Shown here: in pieces, positions 8,423-17,500 of the stretch
Numbering within the stretch: the first letter of the stretch is position 1
How the letters are laid out: the number at the start of each line of letters is the position of its first letter
The notes under the pieces: model-generated
Database searches by the model: none
What the model was told of the DNA's origin: nothing
What the model saw: only the letters and a program-made list of their open reading frames with translations
Program-made: the position numbers and the translations under genes
Source of the DNA: Fibrobacteria bacterium
Lineage (GTDB): Bacteria; Fibrobacterota; Fibrobacteria; UBA11236
Reading direction: 5' to 3'
Assembly: GCA_017881725.1 (NCBI GenBank)
Contig: JADGQO010000002.1
Span: 1-38,045, forward strand
Length of the DNA: 38,045 bases

Positions 8423-8710
8423 TTACTGAGCGGAACCGGCGGGAGCAGGTTCAGCGGCCGGAGCGGCTTCGGCAGGAGCGGCGGCGGGAGCAGCGGCCGG
8501 GGTCTTGCAAGCCTTCTTAGCGGCGGCGTAGTCAGCCTTGGCGGTTTTGTTGCACTCCTTCTTTTCCTTGCCCTTCATGGACTTGCAGCTGCCCGAAGCA
8601 GTCGCGAAATCCGCCTTGGCTTTTTTCAGGCATTCCTTGTCGGCACCGGCGAAAGCGGAAGTAACGAGGGCGAGTCCAATTACGAGAGCGGAAAAATTCT
8701 TGATGACCAT
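8423..8710 (-). CDS. Small secreted Ala/Lys-rich cysteine-containing protein
   Basis: A 95-residue protein with a textbook signal peptide: MVIKNF, a hydrophobic core (SALVIGLALVTS) and a cleavage site after AFA. The mature part has four Cys in two similar segments (KECLKKAKADFATASGSCK and KECNKTAKADYAAAKKACK), a tandem repeat of about 25 residues with CX15C-type spacing. An Ala/Pro/Glu low-complexity tail follows. AAAGGAG precedes the ATG, and a strong terminator follows, so this is a monocistronic and probably well-expressed gene. The repeat suggests two disulfide-pinned helical hairpins in the periplasm or outside the cell. No named family recognised. Confidence 0.85.
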   Translation of the reverse strand: MVIKNFSALVIGLALVTSAFAGADKECLKKAKADFATASGSCKSMKGKEKKECNKTAKADYAAAKKACKTPAAAPAAAPAEAAPAAEPAPAGSAQ

Positions 8711-8944
8711 GACAGCTCCTTTGCTGGGATAAGGGTGGGTGGAAATTACTTAGAAATCAATAATACCGCAACGGAATTTGTTGTTCCATTTCATTTTTAA
8801 GGAAATTCAACTCGTCCCACAACAATCTGTGGGAGTTTTTACCGTTTACTCCTTTTATTTTGTTTCTTGAATTTCCTCTAGTCCGCTATTCCAGGTAGAC
8901 ACCATCCTTAGTTTTTAAACCCAGTCGGATTTACATCATTCCTA

Positions 8945-8988
8945 AAGGATTTAAATCCTTGCATTCATTTATTTCCGTGCAAGGATTT
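8945..8988. promoter_or_regulatory. AAGGATTT palindrome and long hairpin
   Basis: AAGGATTTAAATCCTT (8945-8960) is a perfect 16-bp palindrome. Its right half continues as AAATCCTTGCA (8953-8963), which pairs with TGCAAGGATTT (8978-8988) across 14 bases. The octamer therefore occurs three times in alternating orientation and can form two mutually exclusive stems. It could be an operator or an RNA switch or terminator-like structure. Function unknown. Confidence 0.5.
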
Positions 8989-8994
8989 GGATTA

Positions 8995-9012
8995 GGTAAC
9001 CTACACGTTACC
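8995..9012. promoter_or_regulatory. Palindrome copy 1, GTAAC-N6-GTTAC
   Basis: GGTAAC-CTACAC-GTTACC is an interrupted palindrome. Its core GTAACCTACACGTTAC differs from copy 2 at only two of 16 positions. Two-fold symmetry and recurrence upstream of the operon suggest a dimeric repressor or activator site (TetR- or MarR-like spacing), which is inference. Confidence 0.55.
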
Positions 9013-9045
9013 CAATACCTTCCCCAGAATGAAAAAGGAAAATGT

Positions 9046-9099
9046 TTCCGGCAGCATAAAACGAATCTCCACTTCCGGCAACATAAAACGTTCTCCGTA
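9046..9099. repeat. 27-bp imperfect tandem repeat
   Basis: Two adjacent copies start at 9046 and 9073, sharing TTCCGGCA, one mismatch, then CATAAAACG, then TCTCC or TTCTCC. They sit between the two GTAAC palindromes. They may be iterated binding sites for a direct-repeat-reading regulator. No matching regulator gene is in the window. Confidence 0.55.
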
Positions 9100-9140
9100 A
9101 ATACAGGTATTACTGATTTAGTACCATAAAACCTTTTAGT

Positions 9141-9156
9141 GTAACTTACATGTTAC
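9141..9156. promoter_or_regulatory. Palindrome copy 2, GTAAC-N6-GTTAC
   Basis: GTAACTTACATGTTAC; the centre lies about 145 bp from copy 1. With copy 1 it defines GTAACYTACAYGTTAC. A half-site-like TGTTACG recurs at 9261-9267, closer to the first gene of the operon. Confidence 0.55.
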
Positions 9157-9349
9157 GATATGAATTTCTCAGAAATCTTATCTTACCGTATTTATCGATT
9201 TATCGTTTTTTTTATCCAAAACATTTTCGAAACATTTACCCGCGAGCAACGATTTTTTTTGTGTTACGTTTTCGCCTCAACAACTCTCTAATGCGGACGT
9301 GAATTTTATTCGCGCCGTCAATTTTCGGTGCCGAGGACTCTCTTTTACT

Positions 9350-9904
9350 ATGGCCCTGAAACCGATCACCGAAATCATTGCCTCTCTGAAGGCGTTATCG
9401 CTGCCCGGCCTGCCGGTCGGAAGGATTGGTGATTTAACTCCAAAAGTCAGCGGTGATCTTCCCACCTTACGGGTCGTGGCATCGGAACTGGATTTCAGCC
9501 CGTTGGGAATCGGCGGGTTCAGCAGCGTGCATCTGGATGCAACCGATACCTGGGTCGAGGAACGCGGGCGGCGTATCAACGGTTCCCTGAACGTGGAGCT
9601 ATGGGCTTCCGATGAAGACGCTGCGAACGCCTTGGCGGTAGCCACCGCGGAAGGACTTGCGGGCACCAATACCGATTTGCTGGGTAGAGGTTTTCTGAAA
9701 CTGCGCCAAGCCAAGTGGCTGCCGGTGGAAGAGGCGACCCTGCGCGGTATCGGCGGCGGCACGGCGCTGAAACAGACCTTGGTATTCGACATGGTTTTTG
9801 AAGATATCGAAACCGTGGCCTCCGGACCCGGCGGCCCCATCGTGGAAATCGACGTGCGCATACAGCCTCCTTTCGAGGAAGGCGTGGACCTGAAAAAAAC
9901 CTAA
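9350..9904 (+). CDS. First gene of tail operon, tail-terminator-like hypothetical
   Basis: 184 residues from ATG 9350; the frame stays open to a GTG at 9299, but neither start has an ideal Shine-Dalgarno. The protein is soluble, with LPGLPVGRIGDLTPKVSGDLPTLRV near the N-terminus and KQTLVFDMVFEDIE near the C-terminus. The latter recalls the C-terminal strand of phage tail-terminator or gpU-like proteins, which cap the tube and stop its growth. It lies 18 bp before the sheath gene, which is also where some phage-tail loci place such a protein. That assignment is inference from position and weak resemblance; otherwise it is an unknown structural gene. Confidence 0.6.
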   Translation: MALKPITEIIASLKALSLPGLPVGRIGDLTPKVSGDLPTLRVVASELDFSPLGIGGFSSVHLDATDTWVEERGRRINGSLNVELWASDEDAANALAVATAEGLAGTNTDLLGRGFLKLRQAKWLPVEEATLRGIGGGTALKQTLVFDMVFEDIETVASGPGGPIVEIDVRIQPPFEEGVDLKKT

Positions 9905-9922
9905 GCAGGAGGACAACCAGTC

Positions 9923-11586
9923 ATGGCGGAAGCGATTACGGAAATGATCATCCCGGGGACCTATATCGAGGTCCGTTCGGAAGGGCTCATCGGAGTCTCG
10001 GGAATTGCCACCGGCAATGTCGGCGTGGTCGGTACGGCCGCGAAAGGCCCTGTGGGCCAAGCCATCATCGTGTCCTCCTTTTCAGAGACCAAGGATATTT
10101 TCGGCGACTACGACGCTTGGGTGGACGGCGCTTCCGGAGAGTTGACTTTGGTGCGCGCCTTACAACAGGTGTTCGCCAACGGCGGCTCCACGGTATACGC
10201 GGTGCGTACCGCCAGCTCCGGCGTCGACACGGGCGTGCGCCCCTTGGCCGACGATATCGGGACCGTAGTGACCTTCAAGGCCAAATCCCCGGGTACCTGG
10301 TCGGTGAGGTCACGGTACAGGTTCTGGCCGCCACAGCCAACGGGTTCGTCGAAGCGAACAAGCAAATCCTCGCTACTTCCGCCGTCGGCAATTTGCATAA
10401 ACATATCGCCGACGCCGCCAACAACGCGATCAAGGTGATAAAGTCCGTATCCGGCAAGGTCATCAAACTCGCCATCAAGACCACCGGAAGCGCGGTCAAG
10501 AATAAAAGCGTGGTCGTGGATCCGACCTCAGGTGCCGTCACCTTCGACGCCGCCGACGCTCCTGCAGCAGGCGACACCTTGATCGCCTCCTATCAGGTGG
10601 ACAAATCCTTTTGCCGCCAGATTGAGGTCGTCTATGGCAACGTGAAAGAAGTGTATACCTCGGTCGATGCGACGGACTTGAAGCGCGACGTGGCAGCGGC
10701 CTCAACCTTGGTCACCGTGGACATCGCCGCCTCCGCAGACGCCAAGCTCCCCAGCGTGATGGACACAGCCTTGCCCCTTTCCGGCTGATCCAATGGCGAA
10801 AGCGCCGGAGCTACGGAGTATTCCACCGACCTGGCCACACTTGACGGCGAAGCCGTCAACATCGTGGTACTGGCGGGGTTAACCCTTAAGGATTCCGCCG
10901 CCGCCCTGGAAGCGCATGCCGAAACCGCAGAGAACAACGGCCGCGATCGAATCACCGTGGCCGGCGTCGACGCCGACGACATCAACACCGTGGCCGCCAA
11001 CGCCAACACGGTCGCGGACGATCGTTTAATCCTAGTCGCTCCGGGCATCAAGGCCAACGACCTGGCTTCGGGAAAAGTCGTGAACCTGACCGCTTCCTAC
11101 GCCGCGGCCGCAGTCGCCGGTCTCATCGCCTCCTTGGCCGTTCAAGTCTCCCCCACCAACAAGACCTTGGCCGTGACCGGTTTGACCACGGAATACAATG
11201 ACGGTCAAATCAAGAAACTCATCACCAGCCGTGTGATGGTGTTGGAAAAGAAAGCGGGCTTCCGCGTGGTGAAGGGCATCACCTCCGACGACGGCGCGTT
11301 CCGCCAGGTATCGGTGCGGCGCATCGTGGATTACGCCAAGGCGGGCACGCGCATCGGCTCCTTGCCCTACATCGGCAAACTCAACAACGCCCGCGTACGC
11401 GCGGCCTTGAAGGCCACCTTGAACGGATTCCTGTCGGACATGGTCTTGAACGAAGCGCTGACGGAATTCACGCTCGATGTGACCGCCACGCGCGAGCAGG
11501 AAATCGCCGGGGTTTGCCTGGTCACCATGGTGCTCAAGCCCACCTTCAGCATCGATTACATCAAAGTCATCATGAACCTGGCCTAA
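9923..11586 (+). pseudogene. Contractile tail sheath protein, interrupted by a frameshift and an in-frame TGA
   Basis: The product starts MAEAITEMIIPGTYIEV, with GNVGVVGTAAKGP and GELTLVRALQQVFANGGSTVYAVR, classic for phage, T6SS-like and eCIS sheath subunits. The first frame (9923 onward) matches sheath up to KAKSPGTW near 10300. The coding then continues one frame back as GEVTVQVLAATANGF, implying one missing base near 10301-10302. At 10786 an in-frame TGA cuts PLSG from SNGESAGATEYSTDL. The same frame then runs to the TAA at 11586 with the sheath C-terminal domain (VGIR-like region KAGTRIGSLPYIGKLNNARV, DVTATREQEIAG). Restored length is about 554 residues, normal for the family. The sheath contracts to drive the tube through a target envelope. 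Either the particle cannot contract or the sequence has errors. Confidence 0.85.
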
Positions 11587-11614
11587 GGCCGCCGGAAACA
11601 AGGAGAAAAAGCAA

Positions 11615-12112
11615 ATGAAGAATACCAACGTTTTCCGGGGATCGGATGGCTCCCTGGTTTTGGCAGTGGACACCGGTGCGGAAGGCGATGCCGCCCACGC
11701 CGTCATCGATGAATTCGCTTTGACGCCGGTAGGCCGCGTCACGGACGTGGAAATCCGCGTCGACTCGGAAGTCCAGCCCTTTCATGAATTGGGCCAACGT
11801 TACCCGACGGAATTGCGTTCCGGCAACGTGAACGTCAGCGGCAGCTTTTCGCGCGCGGCCATCAACGGCGCACTGTTGCGGCTACTGCTCGGCGATGCCG
11901 CCAAGAGCCGTCCGGCCAGCGCCTTCATCAACCCGTCCTTCAACTTGAGCATGCGCTTGGAAAACCCGGCCAAGACCGGCGTCGCCTCTACCGTCACCGT
12001 ACACGGGGTCAAAATCCAGAACTGGGGCTACCAAGTTCTGGAAGACGATTTCGTGATGGAAAAAACCGAGTTCAAGGCCCTGTGGGTTTCCGTCGAAGAC
12101 TCGGAAGGTTAA
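11615..12112 (+). CDS. Tail tube protein
   Basis: 165 residues, AAGGAG about ten bases before the ATG. Position directly after the sheath, size, and a beta-rich sequence ending FKALWVSVEDSEG fit the gp19-like inner tube subunit that stacks in hexameric rings. Internal features are RVTDVEIRVDSEVQPFHELGQRYPTEL, GNVNVSGSFSRA and TVHGVKIQNWGYQV, a tube-like beta-barrel with a long loop and helix. Canonical eCIS loci encode several tube paralogues; only one is found here. Confidence 0.75.
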   Translation: MKNTNVFRGSDGSLVLAVDTGAEGDAAHAVIDEFALTPVGRVTDVEIRVDSEVQPFHELGQRYPTELRSGNVNVSGSFSRAAINGALLRLLLGDAAKSRPASAFINPSFNLSMRLENPAKTGVASTVTVHGVKIQNWGYQVLEDDFVMEKTEFKALWVSVEDSEG

Positions 12113-12174
12113 ACGATCTTAGCGAATCAAGCGAAGCCGGGGCCGCCGCGCCCCGGTAACTGGGAGGTTACGTG

Positions 12175-12654
12175 ATGGGATATTTGAGCGCCGAGGACTT
12201 GCTGGCGGGAGGCTCCACGACGCATGACGTGGAAATCCCTTCCGAAGTTTTGTCGCCAAGAGGTGGAGGTTTCGCCTCCGCCAAGATCAAGATGCGGCCT
12301 TTGACGGTCAAGGACATCCAAAAGCTGACGAAAGCGGCAAAGGACAACGATTCCCTCCTATCCATCCTCATGGTGAAGGAAGCCCTGGTCGCGCCGAGTC
12401 TGAGCTTCGAGCAGGTGCACGGTCTTCATACCGGGCTGGCCCGTTTTCTATTGGACGAAGTCCATCGTATCAGCGGTTTGACTTTGGAGGACCAGAGTCT
12501 GGCCGACGCCGTGCAGGCCCCGCTGGCCAAAGCCTGCTTCGTGCTCGCCAAGGAATTCGGTTGGTCGCCGCAAGAGGTGGGCGATTTGACCATGGGGCAA
12601 ATCCTGTTCTACTTGGAAATGCTGCGCCGGAACAAAGCGGAGGTCGCGGCTTAA
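12175..12654 (+). CDS. Tail assembly chaperone-like protein
   Basis: 159 residues from ATG 12175, chosen over GTG 12172 because GGGAGG at 12162-12167 is seven bases away. After MGYLSAEDLLAGGS the protein is mostly helical with IKMRPLTVKDIQKL, LLDEVHRISGL and EFGWSPQEVGDLTMGQILFYLEML. The last element is typical of phage tail assembly chaperones, which bind the tape measure before tube assembly. No slippery -1 frameshift product is apparent. It lies between tube and tape measure, as in myophages, and ends where the next gene begins. Confidence 0.65.
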   Translation: MGYLSAEDLLAGGSTTHDVEIPSEVLSPRGGGFASAKIKMRPLTVKDIQKLTKAAKDNDSLLSILMVKEALVAPSLSFEQVHGLHTGLARFLLDEVHRISGLTLEDQSLADAVQAPLAKACFVLAKEFGWSPQEVGDLTMGQILFYLEMLRRNKAEVAA

Positions 12655-14022
12655 ATGTCTTTTCCCCTATCGGTTAGGAAGTTGCTCATGCCGCAGGGTA
12701 TGCCGGCCGTGAAGTCGCTCAGCGAGCCGGCGTCCCGAGTGCGTCGATCCCTGGAGGGCCTCAACCCTTCCCTCGCCATCAAACGCTTTGACACCGTTTC
12801 CTTGGCGTTGCCGAAAACCGATACGGGGATTCTTTTCACGTCGTTGCGAGCCACCGCCCTCGCGAAGCCGGAACTCCGTTCGACCGATGCATTTCCGATA
12901 GAGTCCGCAGATGCCCCGGCACTGGCATCGTTGACTGTTATGCCTGTCCCGCCGCTCCGGAAGGCGCCTGGGATGCCATCTCCTTTTCTAAGGCGGGCTG
13001 CGAGCCGAGACGATATCAGCGCGAATTTTCCTACTGACCACCCGGACCCCGTCACCCTTTCTGAGATTCTAGGAGGCTTGGACCATGGTACCTTGTCCGT
13101 TACGGGCAGGCTCACTTCCGGGTCTGGAAATGCCTTCCTGGAGTCTTCCCGGAAAAATAAAACCACGCCGGGCTCTCGAATCACTCCGCGTCTCCGGGCC
13201 TCAAGCGACACATCCGAATCCCATTCCCGGCAAACACGATTCGCCTCTGTCGAAGGCCAAATATCCCTTTGGCTCAACCCGGCTGCGACGGGATGGAAAT
13301 ACTCCGGATCCAAATCGTTCTGGTCCAAAGCTCCGGAGCGATCCCAAGTTTGGGAAGCCTTACGCGATAAATCCACCGATGAATCCACAGGTGCCCCGGA
13401 AAAACTTTCAGCGCCTGCCGAACGGAATGAATCACAAGGGAATAAAAATCCTATCGTGGAACTCGCGCGTCTAGTCGGTACGAATGGTCCCATCGGGTTT
13501 CCGAATTCGTCTCCTTATCCATCCCCGATTCAGGCCCCTTCGCTGGGGACAAAAAATCCCTTCGCGGATACGGCCTCGCGTCCATCCGTATCTCGCATGA
13601 ACGCGGAAAAGGATGGGCAAAGTGCCGACTGCGGCGGATCAGAACGGGTTACTTCCGGCGCCTATGCGGGTTTACCTGCCGTCTGGCAACGCGCTTTGGC
13701 GGCCTTTTCCGATACGGCGGAGAAAATCGCGCCCACGGCCGCATCGCCGGGTTTTTCCACGACGAGCGAAACATCAACCCCATCGTCGCCCGGTGGTAAA
13801 ACTTTCCCAGGAACCGACTCGCAACAATCTTCCATTCCCAACCCCGTCACCTCGGCATCCCCGCTGGAAACCACGCGTCGGCTGCGCGAAGGCCTGCCCG
13901 AACATCCCTCCGCGCGCACGGCTAATGCCGAAGTGAATTGGTTTGCGGAAGAGGAATTGGCCGATCAATTGAGCCGCATCCTGGGAAGCCAGGCCCGCCG
14001 CCGGGGAATCGACCTGTCATGA
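12655..14022 (+). CDS. Large disordered Ser/Pro-rich protein of the tail operon
   Basis: 455 residues, starting on the base after the chaperone's TAA and ending with ATGA overlap into the next gene, so it is firmly inside the operon. Residues ~1-410 are rich in Ser, Pro, Thr, Ala, Arg and Asn with no hydrophobic core or recognised domain, which predicts disorder. Only the last ~32 residues look conserved and helical: NWFAEEELADQLSRILGSQ then ARRRGIDLS. I recognise no family. A C-terminal anchoring helix bearing a long flexible arm is the physical picture; it may be a scaffold, assembly factor or cargo adaptor (inference). A long antisense frame opposite 12651-13493 is treated as a shadow. Confidence 0.7.
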   Translation: MSFPLSVRKLLMPQGMPAVKSLSEPASRVRRSLEGLNPSLAIKRFDTVSLALPKTDTGILFTSLRATALAKPELRSTDAFPIESADAPALASLTVMPVPPLRKAPGMPSPFLRRAASRDDISANFPTDHPDPVTLSEILGGLDHGTLSVTGRLTSGSGNAFLESSRKNKTTPGSRITPRLRASSDTSESHSRQTRFASVEGQISLWLNPAATGWKYSGSKSFWSKAPERSQVWEALRDKSTDESTGAPEKLSAPAERNESQGNKNPIVELARLVGTNGPIGFPNSSPYPSPIQAPSLGTKNPFADTASRPSVSRMNAEKDGQSADCGGSERVTSGAYAGLPAVWQRALAAFSDTAEKIAPTAASPGFSTTSETSTPSSPGGKTFPGTDSQQSSIPNPVTSASPLETTRRLREGLPEHPSARTANAEVNWFAEEELADQLSRILGSQARRRGIDLS

Positions 14023-14597
14023 ATATCAAACCCATGCTCGGGGATTATGAAATTCCCGGGATACAACGCATCGGCTCCGTAGAACGCCGCAATTGGGTGG
14101 AAGTGCCTGTGCCGGGTCTCAAAGGAAGTTACCATCAGGACCTGGGATCCGCGGCCATTTGCCTGCGCATCGAAGGCTCTTTGGCTGGGGACGACGCCCG
14201 CGACGGATTCCTCAAGGCCGTGCGGGAAAAATTCCTGGCGGGTGATCCCATGGATTTCGTGGCGGATATCACAACCGCTACGGAAATCGACCAGGTGTTG
14301 ATCGCGGACATGGAAGCGGAAGAGGTGGCCGGCAGCGCGGATACCTTTCGCTACACCTTGACCCTGGCGCAATACACGGAGCCGCCGGCTCCACCCGCCG
14401 AGGATGCGCTGGATGCCGACCTGGCCGACGAGGCCGCCGGGCTTCTGGACGCCATGCAATTGCCCGACCTTCTTTCCGCGCCCAATTTGTCCGATCCGAC
14501 GCCGCCATTGAAAGACGCCTTGGACGGCGTGAAATCCGCCCTGGGCGGCCTGGGCGGCGCGGCCGACGCCATCAAGAATCTCTTCGGGGGACCTTGA
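14019..14597 (+). CDS. Baseplate/hub protein with DNA-circularisation-N-like domain
   Basis: 192 residues from ATG 14019, overlapping the previous stop (ATGA). The first ~130 residues resemble the N-terminal domain of phage 'DNA circularisation' or tail-hub-associated proteins: YHQDLGSAAICLRIEGSLAG, DGFLKAVREKFLAGDPMDFV, DQVLIADMEAEEV and DTFRYTLTLAQY. The remainder is Ala/Asp/Pro-rich and ends in a Gly/Ala helix (DALDGVKSALGGLGGAADAI). In myophage-like tails such proteins sit at the tape measure-baseplate junction. The match is by pattern memory and moderate. It overlaps the tape-measure gene by one base (TGATG). Confidence 0.6.
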   Translation: MNIKPMLGDYEIPGIQRIGSVERRNWVEVPVPGLKGSYHQDLGSAAICLRIEGSLAGDDARDGFLKAVREKFLAGDPMDFVADITTATEIDQVLIADMEAEEVAGSADTFRYTLTLAQYTEPPAPPAEDALDADLADEAAGLLDAMQLPDLLSAPNLSDPTPPLKDALDGVKSALGGLGGAADAIKNLFGGP

Positions 14598-17500
14598 TGC
14601 CCACCTTATTCGAACAACTGCAATCCGGGCTTTCCGGAAGCGACTTGGCGACGCAACTGGGATCGCAAGCCGGCGCTTTCAGCGGTTTGTTGACCACGGT
14701 GCAAAACCTGGCCCAGCATCCGCCGTCCAGCATCGGGGATTTAACGTCCACACTCCAAGGCACGTCCCTGCCCAACCTGGATGTGGCCGGCGATCTCGGT
14801 AAGGCAATATCCGGATTAAAGGACGCCCTTCCGACCGACATTTCCAGCGTAACCGGCGGGTTACTGGATGGTTTGGATAAACTGGGCACCCAAGTGGGGC
14901 CTGGCTTGGCCACCATTTTGGAAGACGTGCTCAAATTGTTCGACACCTTGCAAAAAATCCAGTCGATCGATTTCCAATGCCTGGATGCCGGCGCTCCTGC
15001 GGGCGGGGCACCGGCGGGTGGGGCACCCGGAGGCGGCGGGGCGGGTGGTGGCGCACCAGCGGGTGGATCTGCCGGCGGAGCGCCGGGCGGCGGATCACCG
15101 GGTGGAGATTCCGCGGGCGGAGGCTCTCCTGGTGGTGGAGGTGCCGGTGGCGGCGCTCCTGGTGGTGCGGGCGGCACGGGAGCAACGGCGAACAAAGCCT
15201 CCGATACCGTGGACGCGGTCGATTCCGGTTTGGCCTTTTTGCCCAGCCCTTTGAATGTCTCCACTTTATTGCCCTGGTTGCATGAACGACTTGCTCCCGG
15301 GGAATGGACAAAGTTCGGTCAATACCATATCCCCATCCTGGACGATATTTATCAGCCCTTGGACACCTTGGTGCGTTGGAATGGGTTGGATGCCTCCGGC
15401 CTCAGTGCCGAGATGGCCGCCACCCTTTCCTCGGTGCGGTCCTTCCTGGACGATAATGCAGCTGGGGGCTTATCCGGAATTTCCGGCCTCAGCGCGTTGG
15501 GTCCCTTGGATCTGCCCGCCATCGCAACCCTGGCCGATCAAATCACGGCCGCGTTTAAGCAAGCGGGAGTCGCGGTCGCGGCCGGGAACCTAGCTCCGGC
15601 ATCCGCGGCCATCACTTCCATCGCGGGATTGCTTGATCAATACGATGCCTTGATTACCGCGTTCGGCGTGACACCCGACGCGGGACCTGCGGCCACCTTG
15701 GCATCGGTTAAGGATAGTCTCGGGCATTTGGGCGAAGACCTCGAAGCCAATATGAGCCGCGTGTTGGGCGCCTTGCGTCCCAGCGACAGCATGAAATCCC
15801 TGGAACCCTTGGTCGAAAGCGTCACCGGGGCCGTAGCCGGCGGATTGGACGAGGTCCAGAAAAAAATCAGCGCCCTGGTCGGGTGGCTTCAGGACTTGGC
15901 GGGAAAAATCGATCTTAGCGTATTGCAGGCTCCCTTGAAGACCGCCGCAGACGGCGCGCGATCCGTAGTCGATGGGCTGGACTCGGGTTTGGCCGAAGCG
16001 ACATTGCAAGTGAAGCAGCTTTTCTCGCATGCGGAAGACCTGCTCAACCAAATCGACACCGCAGCCTTGATTTCCAAGGTCCAGGATGCGTTGAACGAAT
16101 TTAAAGACACCTTGGTCCAGAAACTCCACGATTTGTTCGCCCCCGTGCGCGACGCCGTACATTCCGTGGTCACGTCCATCCAGAGCGCGGTGGGCTCGAT
16201 CAATCTCGACGGCATCAAAACCGCCCTGACCGATGCCATCAATTCCCTGGCCGGCATCCTGGATTCCGACGCCGTGAAAAGCGCATTGGCCACCATCCAG
16301 GGCGCCATCGAACAGGTAACTCAGGCGTTACAGGGGGCCTCATTCACTCCCATCACCGCCGAAGTGGTGGGCGATATCCAGAAGATCACGGATATGCTCA
16401 AGGCCCTGGACACGTCCAAGTTGGGCGTGCCGGTGCAATTGGCCATGCAAGCGGCCGTGGCTTTGCTGCCTCACGATTTGCACGGCCTCACGGATCCGTT
16501 GATTAAGAATTTAAATGACTTGCTCGACAAGCCTCCCGTGAATTTGATCAAGACGTTGAAGGATGAACCCAAGAAGGTGCTCGACGCCGTGAAGGGTTTT
16601 GATCCCGGCGCCGTGGTGGCCAAGGAATTGTCCGGGCCCTTCCAACAATTGGTGTCCTTCATGGACCAATTCAAGCCCAGCAAGTTGCTGGAGCCTTTGA
16701 ACAAAGAGTTGGACGCCCTGAAGCAGCGTTTGCTCAAAAGCGCCGACCCCGGGAAATTGCTGGAGCCGCTGGAAGCGCCCTTCAACGAATTACTGTCGTC
16801 GTTGGACAAGTTCAAGCCGTCTGCCTTGGTGGCCCCATTGAATACCGCCCTGCAGTCCGCCATCAAAAGCGTTATCGACGCCTTACCAGTCGACGAGATT
16901 TTCGCTGCCATCGACTCCGTGCTCGGTCAGGTACAGAAAGCCGTAGACGCGGGAAACAAGCTCAAGGCCTTGTTGATCAAGATTAAAGGCATGGCCGATG
17001 GGATGGAAAACGCCGCCGGACAAATGGATGCCTGGGTCGACGCCATCCTCTCTAAGTTGGATTCGCTTACCTCGCTGGCGCCTATTCAATCAGCCTTGGA
17101 TAACCTGCAAGGCGGACTGGACGGCCTCAAAAAGGATGCGTTACTCGCGCGTTACCATAGTATCGTCGACCCGGCACTGGCGGGACTGAATACCTTGGAT
17201 CCGGCCAAAAAACTTTCCGACTGGTTGGTGGCGGCCCAAAGTGTATCGGCTTCAGCCCTGGCGGCTTTACCCGCCTCCTCGGAGAAAACGTCTTTGACCG
17301 CCGCGATGACGCGATGCAAACCTTTGGATTTGGCCTACGGAAAGCCTCTGCAAAGTTTGGCGGACTTGCGATCGGCTCTCCAAACGGCCGGACCGGCCTT
17401 GGCGGACTTCCTTTCCAATTGGGACGCGTTGTATTTGGACGCCACCGGATTGTTGGGTGAGTTACGCAGCCTGGGAACCGCCAGTGCCTCGGCCATTAAG

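Larger units (their letters stand above)
8711..9349. other. AT-rich intergenic regulatory region before the tail operon
   Basis: About 640 bp without a credible gene. It separates the divergent small secreted-protein gene from the contractile-tail operon and holds several separate repeats, listed individually. The base composition is clearly more AT-rich than the flanking genes, with poly-T runs near 9207-9214 and 9253-9260. Core promoter elements could not be picked with confidence. Confidence 0.7.

Noticed and set aside
8900..9200. CRISPR array
   Set aside because: Only two tandem 27-bp copies without spacers; palindromes are not regularly spaced and no cas gene is present.
10286..10320. 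Programmed ribosomal frameshift in the sheath gene
   Set aside because: No slippery heptamer or clear downstream structure, sheath genes are not known for this, and a second lesion (TGA) follows in the same gene.
10786..10788. UGA read as glycine (alternative genetic code)
   Set aside because: TGA is the terminal codon of several intact genes here (the corC-like gene, the transposase, the M23 gene, the 31044 gene), so the standard code holds.
12651..13493. 280-codon minus-strand frame
   Set aside because: Antisense to the operon gene at 12655; no start signal fits the operon and the plus gene is joined to both neighbours by tight junctions. Kept in mind because the plus protein is disordered.
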